Origin: Lachnospiraceae bacterium
GTDB taxonomy: Bacteria; Bacillota; Clostridia; Lachnospirales; Lachnospiraceae
DNA: 64,000 bases
NCBI GenBank assembly: GCA_017399685.1
Contig: JAFQBM010000056.1
Location: 1-64,000 of the forward strand
Reading direction: 5' to 3'
The notes below the pieces were generated by a model. The model was not told the origin of the DNA. It searched no databases and saw only the letters and a program-made list of their open reading frames with translations. Each line of letters begins with the position of its first letter. Position 1 is the stretch's first letter. Made by a program: the position numbers and the translations under genes. This document shows positions 25,799 through 36,250 of the stretch, piece by piece.

Positions 25799-25928
25799 AG
25801 CATCATAAGGATTCAATCACAAATGCTGCATATTTTAAAAACAAAATATATCACAGGTATTGCAATCAGGTTATAACTACTGAGCGTATTTTATCTATCA
25901 GAAAATTCGAAAAATTTCCTTGTATATC

Positions 25929-25968
25929 AAAAAAAACGGTGTAACCCCATAAAGGCTACACCGTTTTT
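25929..25968. terminator. Bidirectional terminator between lysR and ilvC
   Basis: AAAAACGGTGTA and TACACCGTTTTT form a 12-bp A/T-flanked stem, serving both converging genes. Confidence 0.9.
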
Positions 25969-26029
25969 CATGAAAACCCACACAAGTAACAAACTATTTA
26001 TCTTTCGTCCTTTATGTGTATGTTTTATC

Positions 26030-27058
<1,029 letters not shown>

Positions 27059-27138
27059 CTAGTATGTATAAATTACTCGCTGTATGGCTTACAGCATGCT
27101 ATGGTAATGTGGGAAAATCCCTGCGATTACTATCAAAA

Positions 27139-27621
27139 TTAATTAATTCCTCTGGTTAATCCGGTAAGTCCTGTACGAACCAACTGACTAATTTCAAAAT
27201 CCTTTAATAAAGTAATGAACGCATCTACTTTATTAATGTTACCGGTTAACTCAATCATAAGAGAATCTACACTTACGTCTACAATCTTTGCTCTGAAAAT
27301 ATCTGCGATTGCAATGATTTCCTGTTTTTGTTTATTATTAGCTTTTACTTTAACTAAAACTAATTCTCTGCAAACAGACTTTCCTTCTTCTAAGACAATA
27401 ATATCGACCACATCTTCTAATTTATTTAACTGTTTACTGATTTGTTCTAAAATCTGGTCATCACCGCTCACGGCAACCGTCATTCTGGAATATTTAGGAT
27501 CCTGAGTAACACCTACCGTTAAACTGTCGATATTATAACCTCTTCGACTAAATAATCCGGCTACTCGGCTCAACACACCAGATGTATTATCCACTAACAG
27601 TGAAAGAATTACTTGTTTCAT
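27139..27621 (-). CDS. ilvN: Acetolactate synthase, small (regulatory) subunit
   Basis: 160 residues: a N-terminal ACT domain (LSLLVDNTSGVLSRVAGLFS, then YNIDSLTVG) that binds valine for feedback inhibition, and the conserved C-terminal half, about 80-160, ending RTGLTGLTRGIN. It is the partner of IlvB, whose gene lies about 9 kb away in another unit. Here it forms an operon with ilvC behind a consensus promoter. Confidence 0.95.
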   Translation of the reverse strand: MKQVILSLLVDNTSGVLSRVAGLFSRRGYNIDSLTVGVTQDPKYSRMTVAVSGDDQILEQISKQLNKLEDVVDIIVLEEGKSVCRELVLVKVKANNKQKQEIIAIADIFRAKIVDVSVDSLMIELTGNINKVDAFITLLKDFEISQLVRTGLTGLTRGIN

Positions 27622-27672
27622 ACCGAAAACCGCCTTTCTATTTTACTTGTCGTATATAATTTCACAACTTCT

Positions 27673-27701
27673 ATTCTATCAATAAGGATTTTTTTTGTCA
27701 A
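27673..27701 (-). promoter_or_regulatory. Promoter of ilvN-ilvC
   Basis: Minus-strand TTGACA (27701-27696), 17-bp spacer, TAGAAT (27678-27673). The leader is only about 45-55 nt, too short for a T-box or attenuator. Confidence 0.8.
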
Positions 27702-27833
27702 TATATTATTCAAATTAATCAAAAAACATATATTCTATTTCCGCCATCTTCAATCTTATCTCCATACCTAAAAAAATCTTTCTGTCTTTCACTTTACACT
27801 CTTTTTTGTTAAATATCATACCTCTTTATAGAG

Positions 27834-27868
27834 AAAATAAGCGGAAACTGTGCCGTCTCCGCTTATTT
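27834..27868 (-). terminator. Terminator after the DUF975 gene
   Basis: AAATAAGCGGA pairs with TCCGCTTATTT (11 bp) directly after the stop at 27872, followed by TTTTCTC on the minus strand. Confidence 0.8.
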
Positions 27869-27871
27869 AAC

Positions 27872-28708
27872 TTAAAATTGATTATAATCATTATAGTTAT
27901 TGTTTCCGCCTATTACTTCAACTTCAGGCATTCCAAATTCATCTGCTGTTGCAATTCCATTGGTAATGGCATGATTCTTCATTTCTGTATACATAACTGC
28001 AAAAGAAGATTCCATATATGGATTTAACCAGAAACCTAAAATACCACAGGTACAACATCCGGATAAAAGCATCCATCCATAGAAAGATAATTCCATAACA
28101 AAAATATCAAACTTATGTCCGTCCGTCATCTCTTTCGACAGCTCCAATGCTCTCTTTGGATCAATATCAGGGTTATCTGCTACTATGTATGGAACCAGAT
28201 AGTATTTATATGCTGCAATGACTCCAGGAATGATAAACAATAAGGTCCACAACCAGATACGCAAATTATAAGCAAACATAACTTTTACGCGTTGCATATA
28301 TTTTCCACCGGTAAATCCACTGAAAACCAATGCAAAATCCGTGTTAGGTTGCTCTACGTTCTCCAGGAATATCTTTTTCTTACCTACCTGCATGATACCG
28401 CCTACAAATATACTATAAAGAATTCCTAGTGCCAAGATAACTATAAATACAATCGTAAATGCGGTAAGAGCAACTACCAGCGCTTCTACTGCAGTTTCAT
28501 TAATTTCTCCGGTTTCTACATCGTAATAAGTTTCTATATTATCAGAAGAACCACCTGTAGAAACACTTCCACCTCCGCTGGAATTAAAATGGCTTTGACC
28601 TCCCAGCAAATTTGCAACAAAACTGGCCAGAACCAAAATCCAGAAATTCGCCTTGACGATTTCTTTTCCTCGCTCTTTATAATTGACTCTGTCAAAAAAC
28701 ATACTCAA
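27872..28708 (-). CDS. DUF975 family integral membrane protein
   Basis: 278 residues. Family marks are the N-terminal YKERGKEIVKANFWILVLAS, the central FIIPGVIAAYKYYLVPYIVA helix, the ALELSKEMTDGHKFDIFVME stretch and LSFYGWMLLSGCCTCGILGF near the end. About five membrane helices. Between helices 1 and 2 is a Gly/Ser-rich extracellular loop (residues ~38-62). The tail ends in an Asn/Tyr-rich GGNNNYNDYNQF. The family is common in Firmicutes without a known function. It appears to be transcribed alone. Confidence 0.85.
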   Translation of the reverse strand: MSMFFDRVNYKERGKEIVKANFWILVLASFVANLLGGQSHFNSSGGGSVSTGGSSDNIETYYDVETGEINETAVEALVVALTAFTIVFIVILALGILYSIFVGGIMQVGKKKIFLENVEQPNTDFALVFSGFTGGKYMQRVKVMFAYNLRIWLWTLLFIIPGVIAAYKYYLVPYIVADNPDIDPKRALELSKEMTDGHKFDIFVMELSFYGWMLLSGCCTCGILGFWLNPYMESSFAVMYTEMKNHAITNGIATADEFGMPEVEVIGGNNNYNDYNQF

Positions 28709-28907
28709 TCCTCCTTAATTTAGACAATAACCTGCACAACAAAATCCAGTGCATTCATACAACTACCGCAAGTATATCATGTTTTCTATCAAAACACAAA
28801 ACATTTTCATAAATTTCCCATAGACTTTCGTATTTTTCATTTTCCTCTTCATATATTACGTCTTTTAAATGTAAAACTATGAAATTTGATTTTAAATCAT
28901 TTTTCTT

Positions 28908-31310
28908 CTAATTTAATAGTTTTTGCACCACTTCTACTGCTTCCTGTGCGTCCTTGGAATAACCATCTGCACCAATTTCATCTGCAAAACTTTGTGTAAT
29001 AACTGCCCCGCCTATCATTATTTTAGCATCCACGTTTTCCTGTTTTGCATACTCTACTACTTCTTTCATCCGCATCATAGTAGTTGTCATAAGTGCGGAT
29101 AGTCCAATTACACTTGCATGATGTTCTTTGGCAGCGTGAATGATTTCTTCTTTTGATACATCTTTTCCTAAATCAATCACTTTATATCCGTAATTTTTCA
29201 ACATCAAGGCAACCAAATTTTTTCCAATATCATGAATGTCTCCCTCTACGGTAGCAATGACTACGGTAGCTTTTTCTTTTACATCCTCATTTTTTTGTAA
29301 TAATGGCTCCAGATATTCTATGGCTGTTTTCATAGTTTCAGCACTGGCAATCAACTGAGGCAGAAAGTATTTCTGTTGATTGAAAAGTTCTCCTACATGA
29401 TTAATGGCAGGAATCAACTCTTCATTCATAATAGCCTCTGGTTGTTTTTGCTGTTTCAATTCTTTTTCCACTAAATCAAGAATTACTTTTTTATTTCCTT
29501 TTACTACCGCTTCAAATACTTCTTTCTTTTCAGAGCCGGTTGTAGAAGCTTCCACTGTCTTTTCACTTGCTGCTGTTGTATTGGCTTTATTAATATATCG
29601 TAAATCTGCCTCTTCTTTATTTAAAAGTAAATCCGATGCAAAGGCAACATTCATCAATAATTCCTGGGAAGGATTTGCGATAGCCATAGTCAATCCTTTA
29701 GCAATAGCCATAGTCAAAAATGCTGTATTAATATATGGACGTTGTGGAAGACCAAAGGAAATATTAGAAAGTCCACAAATGGTAGCCAGTCCAAGGGTAT
29801 CTTTGCAATAGGAAATGGTTTCAAAACATTCCAAAGCGGCTTTTTTATTCGCTCCCACAGTAGCAACCAAACCGTCCACAACAATATCTTCCTTATTCAT
29901 CCCTGCCTCTAAAGCTGCATCCATAATAGTATGAATAATCTGTTTCTTTTCTTCCAAATCTTTTGGAAGTCCCTGGTCAGACAACGGTAGCAAAACAAAC
30001 ATGGCTCCGTACTTTTTCGCAATTGGAATCAACTGCTCTACCTTTCCTTTTTCCAAAGAAATAGAATTAATCAATGCACGACCGGGATAAATTCTTAAGG
30101 CTGCCTCAATGATATCAACATGGCTTGAGTCAATGCACAAAGGAAGATTCACTGCATTGGAAACTTCTGTTATTACATTCAACATCATTTCTTTTTCGTT
30201 AATACCATTCATTCCCATATTAATATCAAGGATATCAGCACCATTTTCTTCTTGTTCTTCTGCCATTTGAAGTACAAGTTCCAGTTTTCCTTCTTTTAAT
30301 TCCTCTTGTAGTTTCTTTTTTCCTGTAGGATTGATTCGTTCTCCTACTACCATAAAAGGTCCATCCAATTTAATCTCAACTGTTTTTCTTTCAGAGGTCA
30401 ACAGACGTTTCTTTTCTTTGCTTATTTTTGGTGCGGTTAAGTCCTTTGTCTGCTCTTTTAACTTTTGAATATGGAATGGTGTGGTTCCGCAACATCCCCC
30501 AAGAATTCCTGCACCAGCTTCTATTAATAATTTTCCATACTCTGCAAATTCTTCCGCTTCCATAGGGTAAATCGTTTTTCCATCTTGCAACACTGGAATT
30601 CCTGCATTGGGTTTTGCTATAATCGGCACATTTGCATATTCTTTCATAGCCTTTACCAATGGTATCATTTCTTCCGGACCAGCCGAACAGTTCACACCCA
30701 CTGCATCTGCTCCTAAACTTTGCAATGCAACTATAGCAGTAACAGGGTCTGTTCCATATAAAGTTCTTCCATCTTCATTGTATGACATGGTTACCATAAC
30801 CGGAAGCTCACTCACTTCTTTGATTGCGATGACACATGCCCTGGTCTCCTGAAGACTCATCATGGTTTCAACTACAAACAAGTCAACACCTGCCGCTTCC
30901 AGATATCTTACCTGTTCCTTATATACATCCACCAATTCTTCAAAAGTCATAGTACCCATAGGATATAACTGCTTTCCGGTCATGGTCAAATTACCTGCCA
31001 CGTATCCTTTTCCTTCCGCAGCTTCTTTCGAAATCGCCACTAATTCATGATTCATGTTCTGAATTTGACTTTCCAGACCATATTCAGCCAACTTAATACG
31101 ATTGGCTCCAAAGGTTGGAGCATATAGGATATGGGTTCCTGCTGCAATATAGCTTTTTTGTAATTCAAGCATTACTTCTCTATGTTCTAAAATCCATTGT
31201 TCCGGACAGGCTCCTACCGGCATTCCTGCTTTCATTAAATTGGTTCCTGTTGCACCATCTAAATAAACCGGTCCATTTTCTAATAAGGACTTCCATTGTT
31301 CTTTTGTCAT
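28908..31310 (-). CDS. metH: Cobalamin-dependent methionine synthase without reactivation domain
   Basis: Transfers a methyl group from methyltetrahydrofolate to homocysteine through cobalamin. 800 residues in the usual order: homocysteine domain (1-300) with zinc cysteines in VGVNCSAG and GGCCGTTPF; pterin domain (about 310-590) with GERINPTGKKKLQ; B12 cap and Rossmann domains (about 600-800) with the cobalt-ligand motif DIHDIGKNL. The SAM-binding reactivation domain of long MetH is absent, as is common in Clostridia. No SAM or cobalamin riboswitch was recognised in the 170 bases upstream. Confidence 0.95.
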   Translation of the reverse strand: MTKEQWKSLLENGPVYLDGATGTNLMKAGMPVGACPEQWILEHREVMLELQKSYIAAGTHILYAPTFGANRIKLAEYGLESQIQNMNHELVAISKEAAEGKGYVAGNLTMTGKQLYPMGTMTFEELVDVYKEQVRYLEAAGVDLFVVETMMSLQETRACVIAIKEVSELPVMVTMSYNEDGRTLYGTDPVTAIVALQSLGADAVGVNCSAGPEEMIPLVKAMKEYANVPIIAKPNAGIPVLQDGKTIYPMEAEEFAEYGKLLIEAGAGILGGCCGTTPFHIQKLKEQTKDLTAPKISKEKKRLLTSERKTVEIKLDGPFMVVGERINPTGKKKLQEELKEGKLELVLQMAEEQEENGADILDINMGMNGINEKEMMLNVITEVSNAVNLPLCIDSSHVDIIEAALRIYPGRALINSISLEKGKVEQLIPIAKKYGAMFVLLPLSDQGLPKDLEEKKQIIHTIMDAALEAGMNKEDIVVDGLVATVGANKKAALECFETISYCKDTLGLATICGLSNISFGLPQRPYINTAFLTMAIAKGLTMAIANPSQELLMNVAFASDLLLNKEEADLRYINKANTTAASEKTVEASTTGSEKKEVFEAVVKGNKKVILDLVEKELKQQKQPEAIMNEELIPAINHVGELFNQQKYFLPQLIASAETMKTAIEYLEPLLQKNEDVKEKATVVIATVEGDIHDIGKNLVALMLKNYGYKVIDLGKDVSKEEIIHAAKEHHASVIGLSALMTTTMMRMKEVVEYAKQENVDAKIMIGGAVITQSFADEIGADGYSKDAQEAVEVVQKLLN

Positions 31311-31480
31311 TCTATCTATTCTCCTTTTATCAAATCGATCCTTAAATATATATTATGATAATATCGGATACAAAAGATATAACACCCTGATATCACATTA
31401 TACACACGATGGTACATTTCTTTCATTTATTTGTCAAGTAAACCTACAAATGATATTTCAAAAAAATCCCTTACATTCTT

Positions 31481-32578
31481 TTAAACCATAGCTCCTGTAT
31501 CATCCAGATAATACCACTTTCCGGCACTCTTTATCCAGCCAGTCTGCATTACCCCATCTTCATTAAAATAATACCAGTTATCCTGTTCCAAGAGCCAGCC
31601 TGTTACTAATGTACCATCCATATAGTAATATCTCTGATTTCCTTTTAGTTTCCAACCATTTTCTCTCTCAGTTAATGCTGTGTTTTGCACAAAAGATTTC
31701 ATTGCCGTAGAAAATGCAACATCTCCATGTCCATAAAAATCTTCCTGTGACTTTAAAAAATATCTGTAGGATTTCGTTCCTTTTTCCCTGGCCGAATCAT
31801 CCCATGTTACATCTATATTATACCAAGCACCTTCTAAATAAACGCAATTCCATACATGGTTGATTTCATTACTGCATACCATCATGCAGGGAATCCCTAA
31901 TTCTTCCATTATAAGCTGAAACGCCGCTGCATAGCCATTACAAACAGCTTTCCCCAAACACAAAGCACTGTAAGCTCCATCGTATCCTGCTGTATATGCT
32001 ACATTTTGTAGCAGAAAATCATGAGCCATCTTAATCTTTTCATAATCACCAGAGGCGTTTTTCTCAATCTCTTTCGCAATTTCTTTTACCAGTTTGAGCA
32101 CCACTTCCTGTTCTTCCTTAGAGTCTGTACGTTTGACTTCTATATTAAGCTTGGCAATCCCCTCCCCTACATCACTTTGATTAGAATAAGAAATGGAAAT
32201 ACTATAAACAGTAGAACTATAATAATTTCCTGCTCTAACACCAGGAAAAAGTTGTTTTAGTAATCCATCAAATTCTGCACTCTGAATCAGCAGATAAGGT
32301 ACATACACCGTAAAATTTTCCTCCGGTGCAGCCAATTTTTCTCTTATCCCCTCTGCCAATTCATCCAAATTAGAATAATAAGGAAACAAAATTCCCCCCT
32401 GTTCCAAATTTCCTATCAGTTCCGTCTTTCTTTTTTCTTCTACTATTTCTGTTCTTTCTGCTTCTTCCGCCTTTTCTGGTTCTTTTGCTGCCAGAAACAT
32501 AGACTGCCGAAAAAATAAAAATAGTACTAAAAAAAACATACCAATTTTTTTACAAACTCTTTTTCCTTTTAGCATCAT
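31481..32578 (-). CDS. Secreted transglutaminase-like protein with wall-binding repeats
   Basis: About 365 residues with a N-terminal signal sequence (IGMFFLVLFLFFRQSMFLAA). The transglutaminase-like core has a visible catalytic triad: Cys in GKAVCNGYAAAF, His in EINHVWNCVYLEG, Asp in YNIDVTWDDS. The C-terminus has three choline-binding-type repeats (GWKLKGNQRYYYMDG, TGWLLEQDNWYYFNEDG, TGWIKSAGKWYYLDD), which attach proteins to the cell wall. It may process or cross-link wall peptides; the substrate is unknown. Of three nearby ATGs, 32578 or 32575 fits the AGGAAGG site better than 32587. Its promoter holds a LexA-like box. Confidence 0.85.
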   Translation of the reverse strand: MMLKGKRVCKKIGMFFLVLFLFFRQSMFLAAKEPEKAEEAERTEIVEEKRKTELIGNLEQGGILFPYYSNLDELAEGIREKLAAPEENFTVYVPYLLIQSAEFDGLLKQLFPGVRAGNYYSSTVYSISISYSNQSDVGEGIAKLNIEVKRTDSKEEQEVVLKLVKEIAKEIEKNASGDYEKIKMAHDFLLQNVAYTAGYDGAYSALCLGKAVCNGYAAAFQLIMEELGIPCMMVCSNEINHVWNCVYLEGAWYNIDVTWDDSAREKGTKSYRYFLKSQEDFYGHGDVAFSTAMKSFVQNTALTERENGWKLKGNQRYYYMDGTLVTGWLLEQDNWYYFNEDGVMQTGWIKSAGKWYYLDDTGAMV

Positions 32579-32634
32579 AGAAATCATCCTTCCTATGCTT
32601 GCCCTGCTCTTTACACGAATTATGTCTTATATCT

Positions 32635-32663
32635 ATTGTATACCAGAACACATGTTCTGTCAA
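32635..32663 (-). promoter_or_regulatory. Promoter with embedded LexA-type (SOS) box
   Basis: Minus-strand TTGACA (32663-32658), 17-bp spacer, TACAAT (32640-32635). The spacer contains GAAC-ATGT-GTTC (32657-32646), matching the Gram-positive LexA/DinR core GAAC-N4-GTTC, flanked to a 16-bp inverted repeat (CAGAACA..TGTTCTG). A repressor here would block polymerase directly. Confidence 0.65.
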
Positions 32664-32667
32664 GAAA

Positions 32668-32720
32668 AATAAAAAAGCAGTTTCTAATCTGCAAAAAATC
32701 TACAAATCTGCAACTGCTTC
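32668..32720 (-). terminator. Terminator after the nuclease gene
   Basis: Minus-strand AGCAGTTGCAGA and TCTGCA..AACTGCT pair with an internal bulge, followed by TTTTTATTT. It ends the ABC exporter-nuclease operon just before the next promoter. Confidence 0.75.
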
Positions 32721-32789
32721 TTTACCAGCAACACACCAAAGATTAAAAACTGTTTTGTTGTTGCTCCTACTTTCTTTTTTCAAATTTCT

Positions 32790-33533
32790 CTATGAATCTC
32801 CTGACGGATAAAAAGAATCTCCCGTAGCATAGTCAATTTCTATTTCCGGTTGAACATTGTATACATAAACATTGAAACAAACGCCTTCTCCCTGATCCTC
32901 TACTGACCAGGCTTCCATCTGGACACCACTTGCAAGCAGATTGTCCCCTGCATAAATCGGTGTAACACGATAAAGTACATGATGTTTGGTTTCCTCCACA
33001 TAGTCATCTACCATATTTTCAAAAGGCAGCATTCCTTCCACATTCATGTAACGGGTTCCTGTAATAAGATTTAATTCATTGGCATTTTCCCCTGCCAGCT
33101 GATATCCAATCAAATGACAACGATTGTAGAGATATTTTCCATCCACGCAGTCATATTTTACTGTATGCCATCCGGAAGGTTTGATACTTCCAATCTGCCC
33201 CCGTTCCTCTGTTGGCATAAGTTCCATACAAATATTGGCATATGCCGCCTGGCACCTTCCCAAAGAATCCAGTTCACTGTAATACTCAAATGGTGTTGTG
33301 GTATATTCACTTTCTTCAAAATAAGGAACATTCCCATTCAACTCCACATAAGGAGAACCGGAATAGACAGGTATATTTTCCAGGGTTACAGACGAAACAG
33401 CTGAATCTTTATCCTTCTGAAAAAATTCCGATGGTTTAAGTCCAAAGTAACCAAGCAGAAGACAGAGGGCAGCTGCAAATCCAATCAGGGAACTTACCAG
33501 TTTTTTTATTTTCTTAACTTCCCGCGCTTTCAT
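32790..33533 (-). CDS. Membrane-anchored DNA/RNA non-specific endonuclease
   Basis: About 247 residues from the ATG at 33533. One N-terminal helix (VSSLIGFAAALCLLLGYFGL) would hold the protein outside the membrane. The nuclease domain belongs to the EndA/NucA type: the catalytic region is YNRCHLIGYQLAGENANELN with the general-base His in NRCHL, then LITGTRYMNVEGMLPFENMV supplying the metal-binding Asn. The gene overlaps the ABC permease upstream by about 20 bases, so it belongs to that operon. Roles could be nutrient scavenging, DNA uptake or attack; the exporter link is unexplained. Confidence 0.85.
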   Translation of the reverse strand: MKAREVKKIKKLVSSLIGFAAALCLLLGYFGLKPSEFFQKDKDSAVSSVTLENIPVYSGSPYVELNGNVPYFEESEYTTTPFEYYSELDSLGRCQAAYANICMELMPTEERGQIGSIKPSGWHTVKYDCVDGKYLYNRCHLIGYQLAGENANELNLITGTRYMNVEGMLPFENMVDDYVEETKHHVLYRVTPIYAGDNLLASGVQMEAWSVEDQGEGVCFNVYVYNVQPEIEIDYATGDSFYPSGDS

Positions 33534-34302
33534 ATGCACTAATACCTTTCTGCCATACAATCAGGCTGAATCCAAACAGAATCAAACTTAATACCACGGT
33601 TCCGCCAATACAAAATACCGGGTCATTGCCCCTTAAAATATAGCTTGCAGGATAATATGCCGTAAAAGCAAACGGAATAATATATGTAATGATATTCTTT
33701 ACAATTTCATTGTAAATAGTAACCGGATATCTTGCAAAATCACTTGTCATATAAAAAATCTGCAAAATACTTCCGCTTTGCTTGATTTTAAAAGCAATGG
33801 CAGAACAAGCAATTTTAATGCTGGTAAAAATTAAAGTTCCAAATAACATTGCTATTATCATTAACACAATTTTTCCAGCAGTGTAGGAAATAGAAAGCTT
33901 CACCGATGCTACTACCACCAACACAATTCCTGTAAGCAATTCTCCCAACGCATCAAATTGAACAAATTCCATGATGACATGCGCCAACGGAGAAATTGGA
34001 CGGGTCAGATATTTATCAAAATCTCCCTTTCGAACAATAAACCATGCAACCTTCCACAAGTTATCCGTCAGCAAATGGTCAATTCCCTTTGGCACCAAGG
34101 AAAATCCATAGATAAAAATAATTTCATAAAACAAGTATCCGTCTAAATCCGGAATCTGTGAAAAAATAATTCCAATAAACACAATATTGGTAATCTGATT
34201 TATTAAAAAACTTACTGCACCGGTCAAAAAATCAATCCGATATTCCATCAGTTTCTTTAAATGCAGTGCAATAAAAGTTCCATATAGTCTTAAAAAACGC
34301 AT
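33514..34302 (-). CDS. ABC-2 type transporter permease (second subunit)
   Basis: 262 residues from the ATG at 34302, which has AAGGAGG correctly spaced; a longer frame to 34344 overlaps the previous gene. Six helices are predicted. It starts MRFLRLYGTFIALHLKKLME and has the LIWDNLW-like LLTDNLWKVAWFIVRKGDFD motif and the DKYLTRPISPLAHV segment typical of the PF06182 ABC-2 family (viologen/daunorubicin-type exporters). It works with 34308-35147 as a heterodimeric channel driven by the ATPase at 35144. Confidence 0.85.
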   Translation of the reverse strand: MRFLRLYGTFIALHLKKLMEYRIDFLTGAVSFLINQITNIVFIGIIFSQIPDLDGYLFYEIIFIYGFSLVPKGIDHLLTDNLWKVAWFIVRKGDFDKYLTRPISPLAHVIMEFVQFDALGELLTGIVLVVVASVKLSISYTAGKIVLMIIAMLFGTLIFTSIKIACSAIAFKIKQSGSILQIFYMTSDFARYPVTIYNEIVKNIITYIIPFAFTAYYPASYILRGNDPVFCIGGTVVLSLILFGFSLIVWQKGISAYESAGS

Positions 34303-34307
34303 GCTGC

Positions 34308-35147
34308 TTAACCTCCTTGAACTGCAAGTCTTTTTTGTGCCCATTTCCAGATTACTTTACTGATATAAATAAACACACCCAGCCAAAGTATCTGTTTTGC
34401 CAGCACAAACACAATTTCCCAGCCACTGTATTTTCCCATATAAAGCATGGTTGGTACATACACCAAGGAAGCAAATGGTAATTGTTCGAATACCACTCTT
34501 ACTGCTCCCGGGAAAAATGCCAATGGAATCAAAGAACCTGAAAAGAACTTAATCAGCGAACCTTTCAGTATGGAAAATCCCCAAATATTCATTAAGAAAA
34601 ATGCAAGATATCCAAAAATCAAATTAAGATAAAATGCTAATAAATAACTTATCACGGTACTGACTACAAATAATAAAAAGTTCCCAATGTGAAAAGCACA
34701 GTATCCCAAAACAGTAAAGCGGTAAATTTCTACTCCTATCATAACCGGAAGAAAGACACAGGTAATCATCATTACCTTATTTCCTAGTTCAAATGCCAGC
34801 AGACTGAAATCCACATTTACCGGCTTAATCATTCTCATAATAATACTTCCATCATGAATTTCATCTGCCAGATTTTCGGTAGAATCCGTGCTGGTAAGGA
34901 ATCCTACCAGATTGGATAAAAATACATATACTGTCATATCTGTCATGGAAAATCCCATAAATGTGCTATTACCGGAAGACGAAAATACAGCTTTCCAGAT
35001 AAAATACATGACAAAACAATAAAGAGATTCTCCCAAAACAAAACACAAAAAGCTGGCCCTGTATGCCATGGAGCTTTGCACTCCTGCCTTAGTAAAGGCT
35101 TTATAGGTATTGATAAACCCTATACCTCTTGCTTTTATATTACTCAT
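34308..35147 (-). CDS. ABC-2 type transporter permease (first subunit)
   Basis: 279 residues, six predicted helices. It begins MSNIKARGIGFINTYKAFTK and has the STENLADEIHDGSIIMRMIK region and a FFSGSLIPLAFFPGAV loop, typical of the first of the two permeases of this exporter type. Its ATG overlaps the TGA of the ATPase gene (ATGA), so translation is coupled. The substrate cannot be told; relatives export drugs, lantibiotics or unknown compounds. Confidence 0.85.
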   Translation of the reverse strand: MSNIKARGIGFINTYKAFTKAGVQSSMAYRASFLCFVLGESLYCFVMYFIWKAVFSSSGNSTFMGFSMTDMTVYVFLSNLVGFLTSTDSTENLADEIHDGSIIMRMIKPVNVDFSLLAFELGNKVMMITCVFLPVMIGVEIYRFTVLGYCAFHIGNFLLFVVSTVISYLLAFYLNLIFGYLAFFLMNIWGFSILKGSLIKFFSGSLIPLAFFPGAVRVVFEQLPFASLVYVPTMLYMGKYSGWEIVFVLAKQILWLGVFIYISKVIWKWAQKRLAVQGG

Positions 35148-36154
35148 GAAGCCGACACCCCATTTCCATACATACGACAGACAATTTCTTCAATATTTAC
35201 ATCATTTACAGAAATATCTTTCACCTGGGTTTTATTCAAAATATAACTTAACAGGTCCGAAACCGAGATTTTATCTGAATGGAAGGTCACGGTAATCTTT
35301 TCTTTGTTCCGAACCACCTTCAAATCGTCTCCACCAAGTTTTAAATCTTCTTCAAAATGCAGCTGTTCATAATCCTCATTTTGAAATAAAGACATATTAA
35401 CTTCCCGGTATTTACCATATTGCTGTTTCATTTCAGATAACGCACCATCATACATGATTTTTCCTTTGTCTATCATAACAATTCTCTTACATAAAGTTTC
35501 AATGTCATTTAAATCATGGGTCGTAAGAATAATGGTGGTCTTTTCCTGCTCATTAATCTGGGTAATGGCTTTTCGGATATTATTCTTTACCGCAACATCA
35601 AGACCAATGGTAGGTTCATCCAAAAACAAAACTTTTGGATTATGTATCAGGCTGGCTGCTAAATCTGCTCTCATTCTTTGTCCCAGTGATAAGGTTCTTA
35701 CAGGACTTTTAATAAAATCATCCAGTTCCAGAACTTCATTCAAAAATGCCATTCTGGTTTTAAACTGTTCTTCATCCACCTGATAAATCTGTTTCAAAAC
35801 AGAAAAGGTTTCCAACAGTGGTAAATCCCACCAAAGCTGAGTTCTTTGCCCGAACACAACTCCGATTTCTTTTACATATTTTTTACGATTCTTAAATGGA
35901 ATCTGTCCATTGATTTCAACTTTTCCCTCCGTTGGTGTCAGAATACCCGTAAGCATCTTAATCGTCGTAGATTTTCCGGCACCATTGGCACCAATAAACC
36001 CTAAAATTTCTCCTTTTGGTACTTCAAAAGAAATGTCATCCACAGCCTTTACAGTTTCATACTCCCGATGAAATAAGGACTTTACACTTCCTGCAAGACC
36101 TGGATTTTTTACTGTCTTTTTAAATTCTTTTGTTACATTTTCTACGTAAATCAT
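35144..36154 (-). CDS. ABC transporter ATP-binding protein
   Basis: About 336 residues from the ATG at 36154 (MIYVENVTKEFKK), behind AAAGGA. A longer frame to 36238 is rejected because it runs into the terminator at 36208-36250. Walker A is GFIGANGAGKSTTIKMLTG, the signature LSLGQRMRADLAASLIHNPK, Walker B VLFLDEP and the switch His in ILTTHDLND. The insertion EYETVKAVDDISFEVPKGE is typical of the ATPase paired with PF06182 permeases. First gene of a four-gene operon. Confidence 0.9.
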   Translation of the reverse strand: MIYVENVTKEFKKTVKNPGLAGSVKSLFHREYETVKAVDDISFEVPKGEILGFIGANGAGKSTTIKMLTGILTPTEGKVEINGQIPFKNRKKYVKEIGVVFGQRTQLWWDLPLLETFSVLKQIYQVDEEQFKTRMAFLNEVLELDDFIKSPVRTLSLGQRMRADLAASLIHNPKVLFLDEPTIGLDVAVKNNIRKAITQINEQEKTTIILTTHDLNDIETLCKRIVMIDKGKIMYDGALSEMKQQYGKYREVNMSLFQNEDYEQLHFEEDLKLGGDDLKVVRNKEKITVTFHSDKISVSDLLSYILNKTQVKDISVNDVNIEEIVCRMYGNGVSAS

Positions 36155-36207
36155 AATTCCAATCCTTTCTTCTTTGATGAAATAAAGCATTGTACTCATT
36201 TTTAGAT

Positions 36208-36250
36208 AAAAAAATAGCGTATGAGTATTTCTAATCATACGCCAAAAAAA
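36208..36250 (-). terminator. Terminator after the flavodoxin-family gene
   Basis: Minus-strand GGCGTATGA pairs with TCATACGC, followed by TATTTTTTT. It separates the flavodoxin-family gene from the ABC operon. Confidence 0.8.

Noticed and set aside
27622-27720. T-box or leader-peptide attenuator before ilvN-ilvC
   Set aside because: The promoter at 27673-27701 leaves a leader of about 50 nt, with no T-box motif and no terminator.
31311-31480. Possible SAM or cobalamin riboswitch upstream of metH
   Set aside because: None of the conserved blocks of either class was found; only an isolated TATAAT near 31401.
35144-36238. Longer ATPase protein starting at 36238
   Set aside because: The extension has no ribosome site and overlaps the terminator of the upstream gene; 36154 has a good site and family-consistent start.
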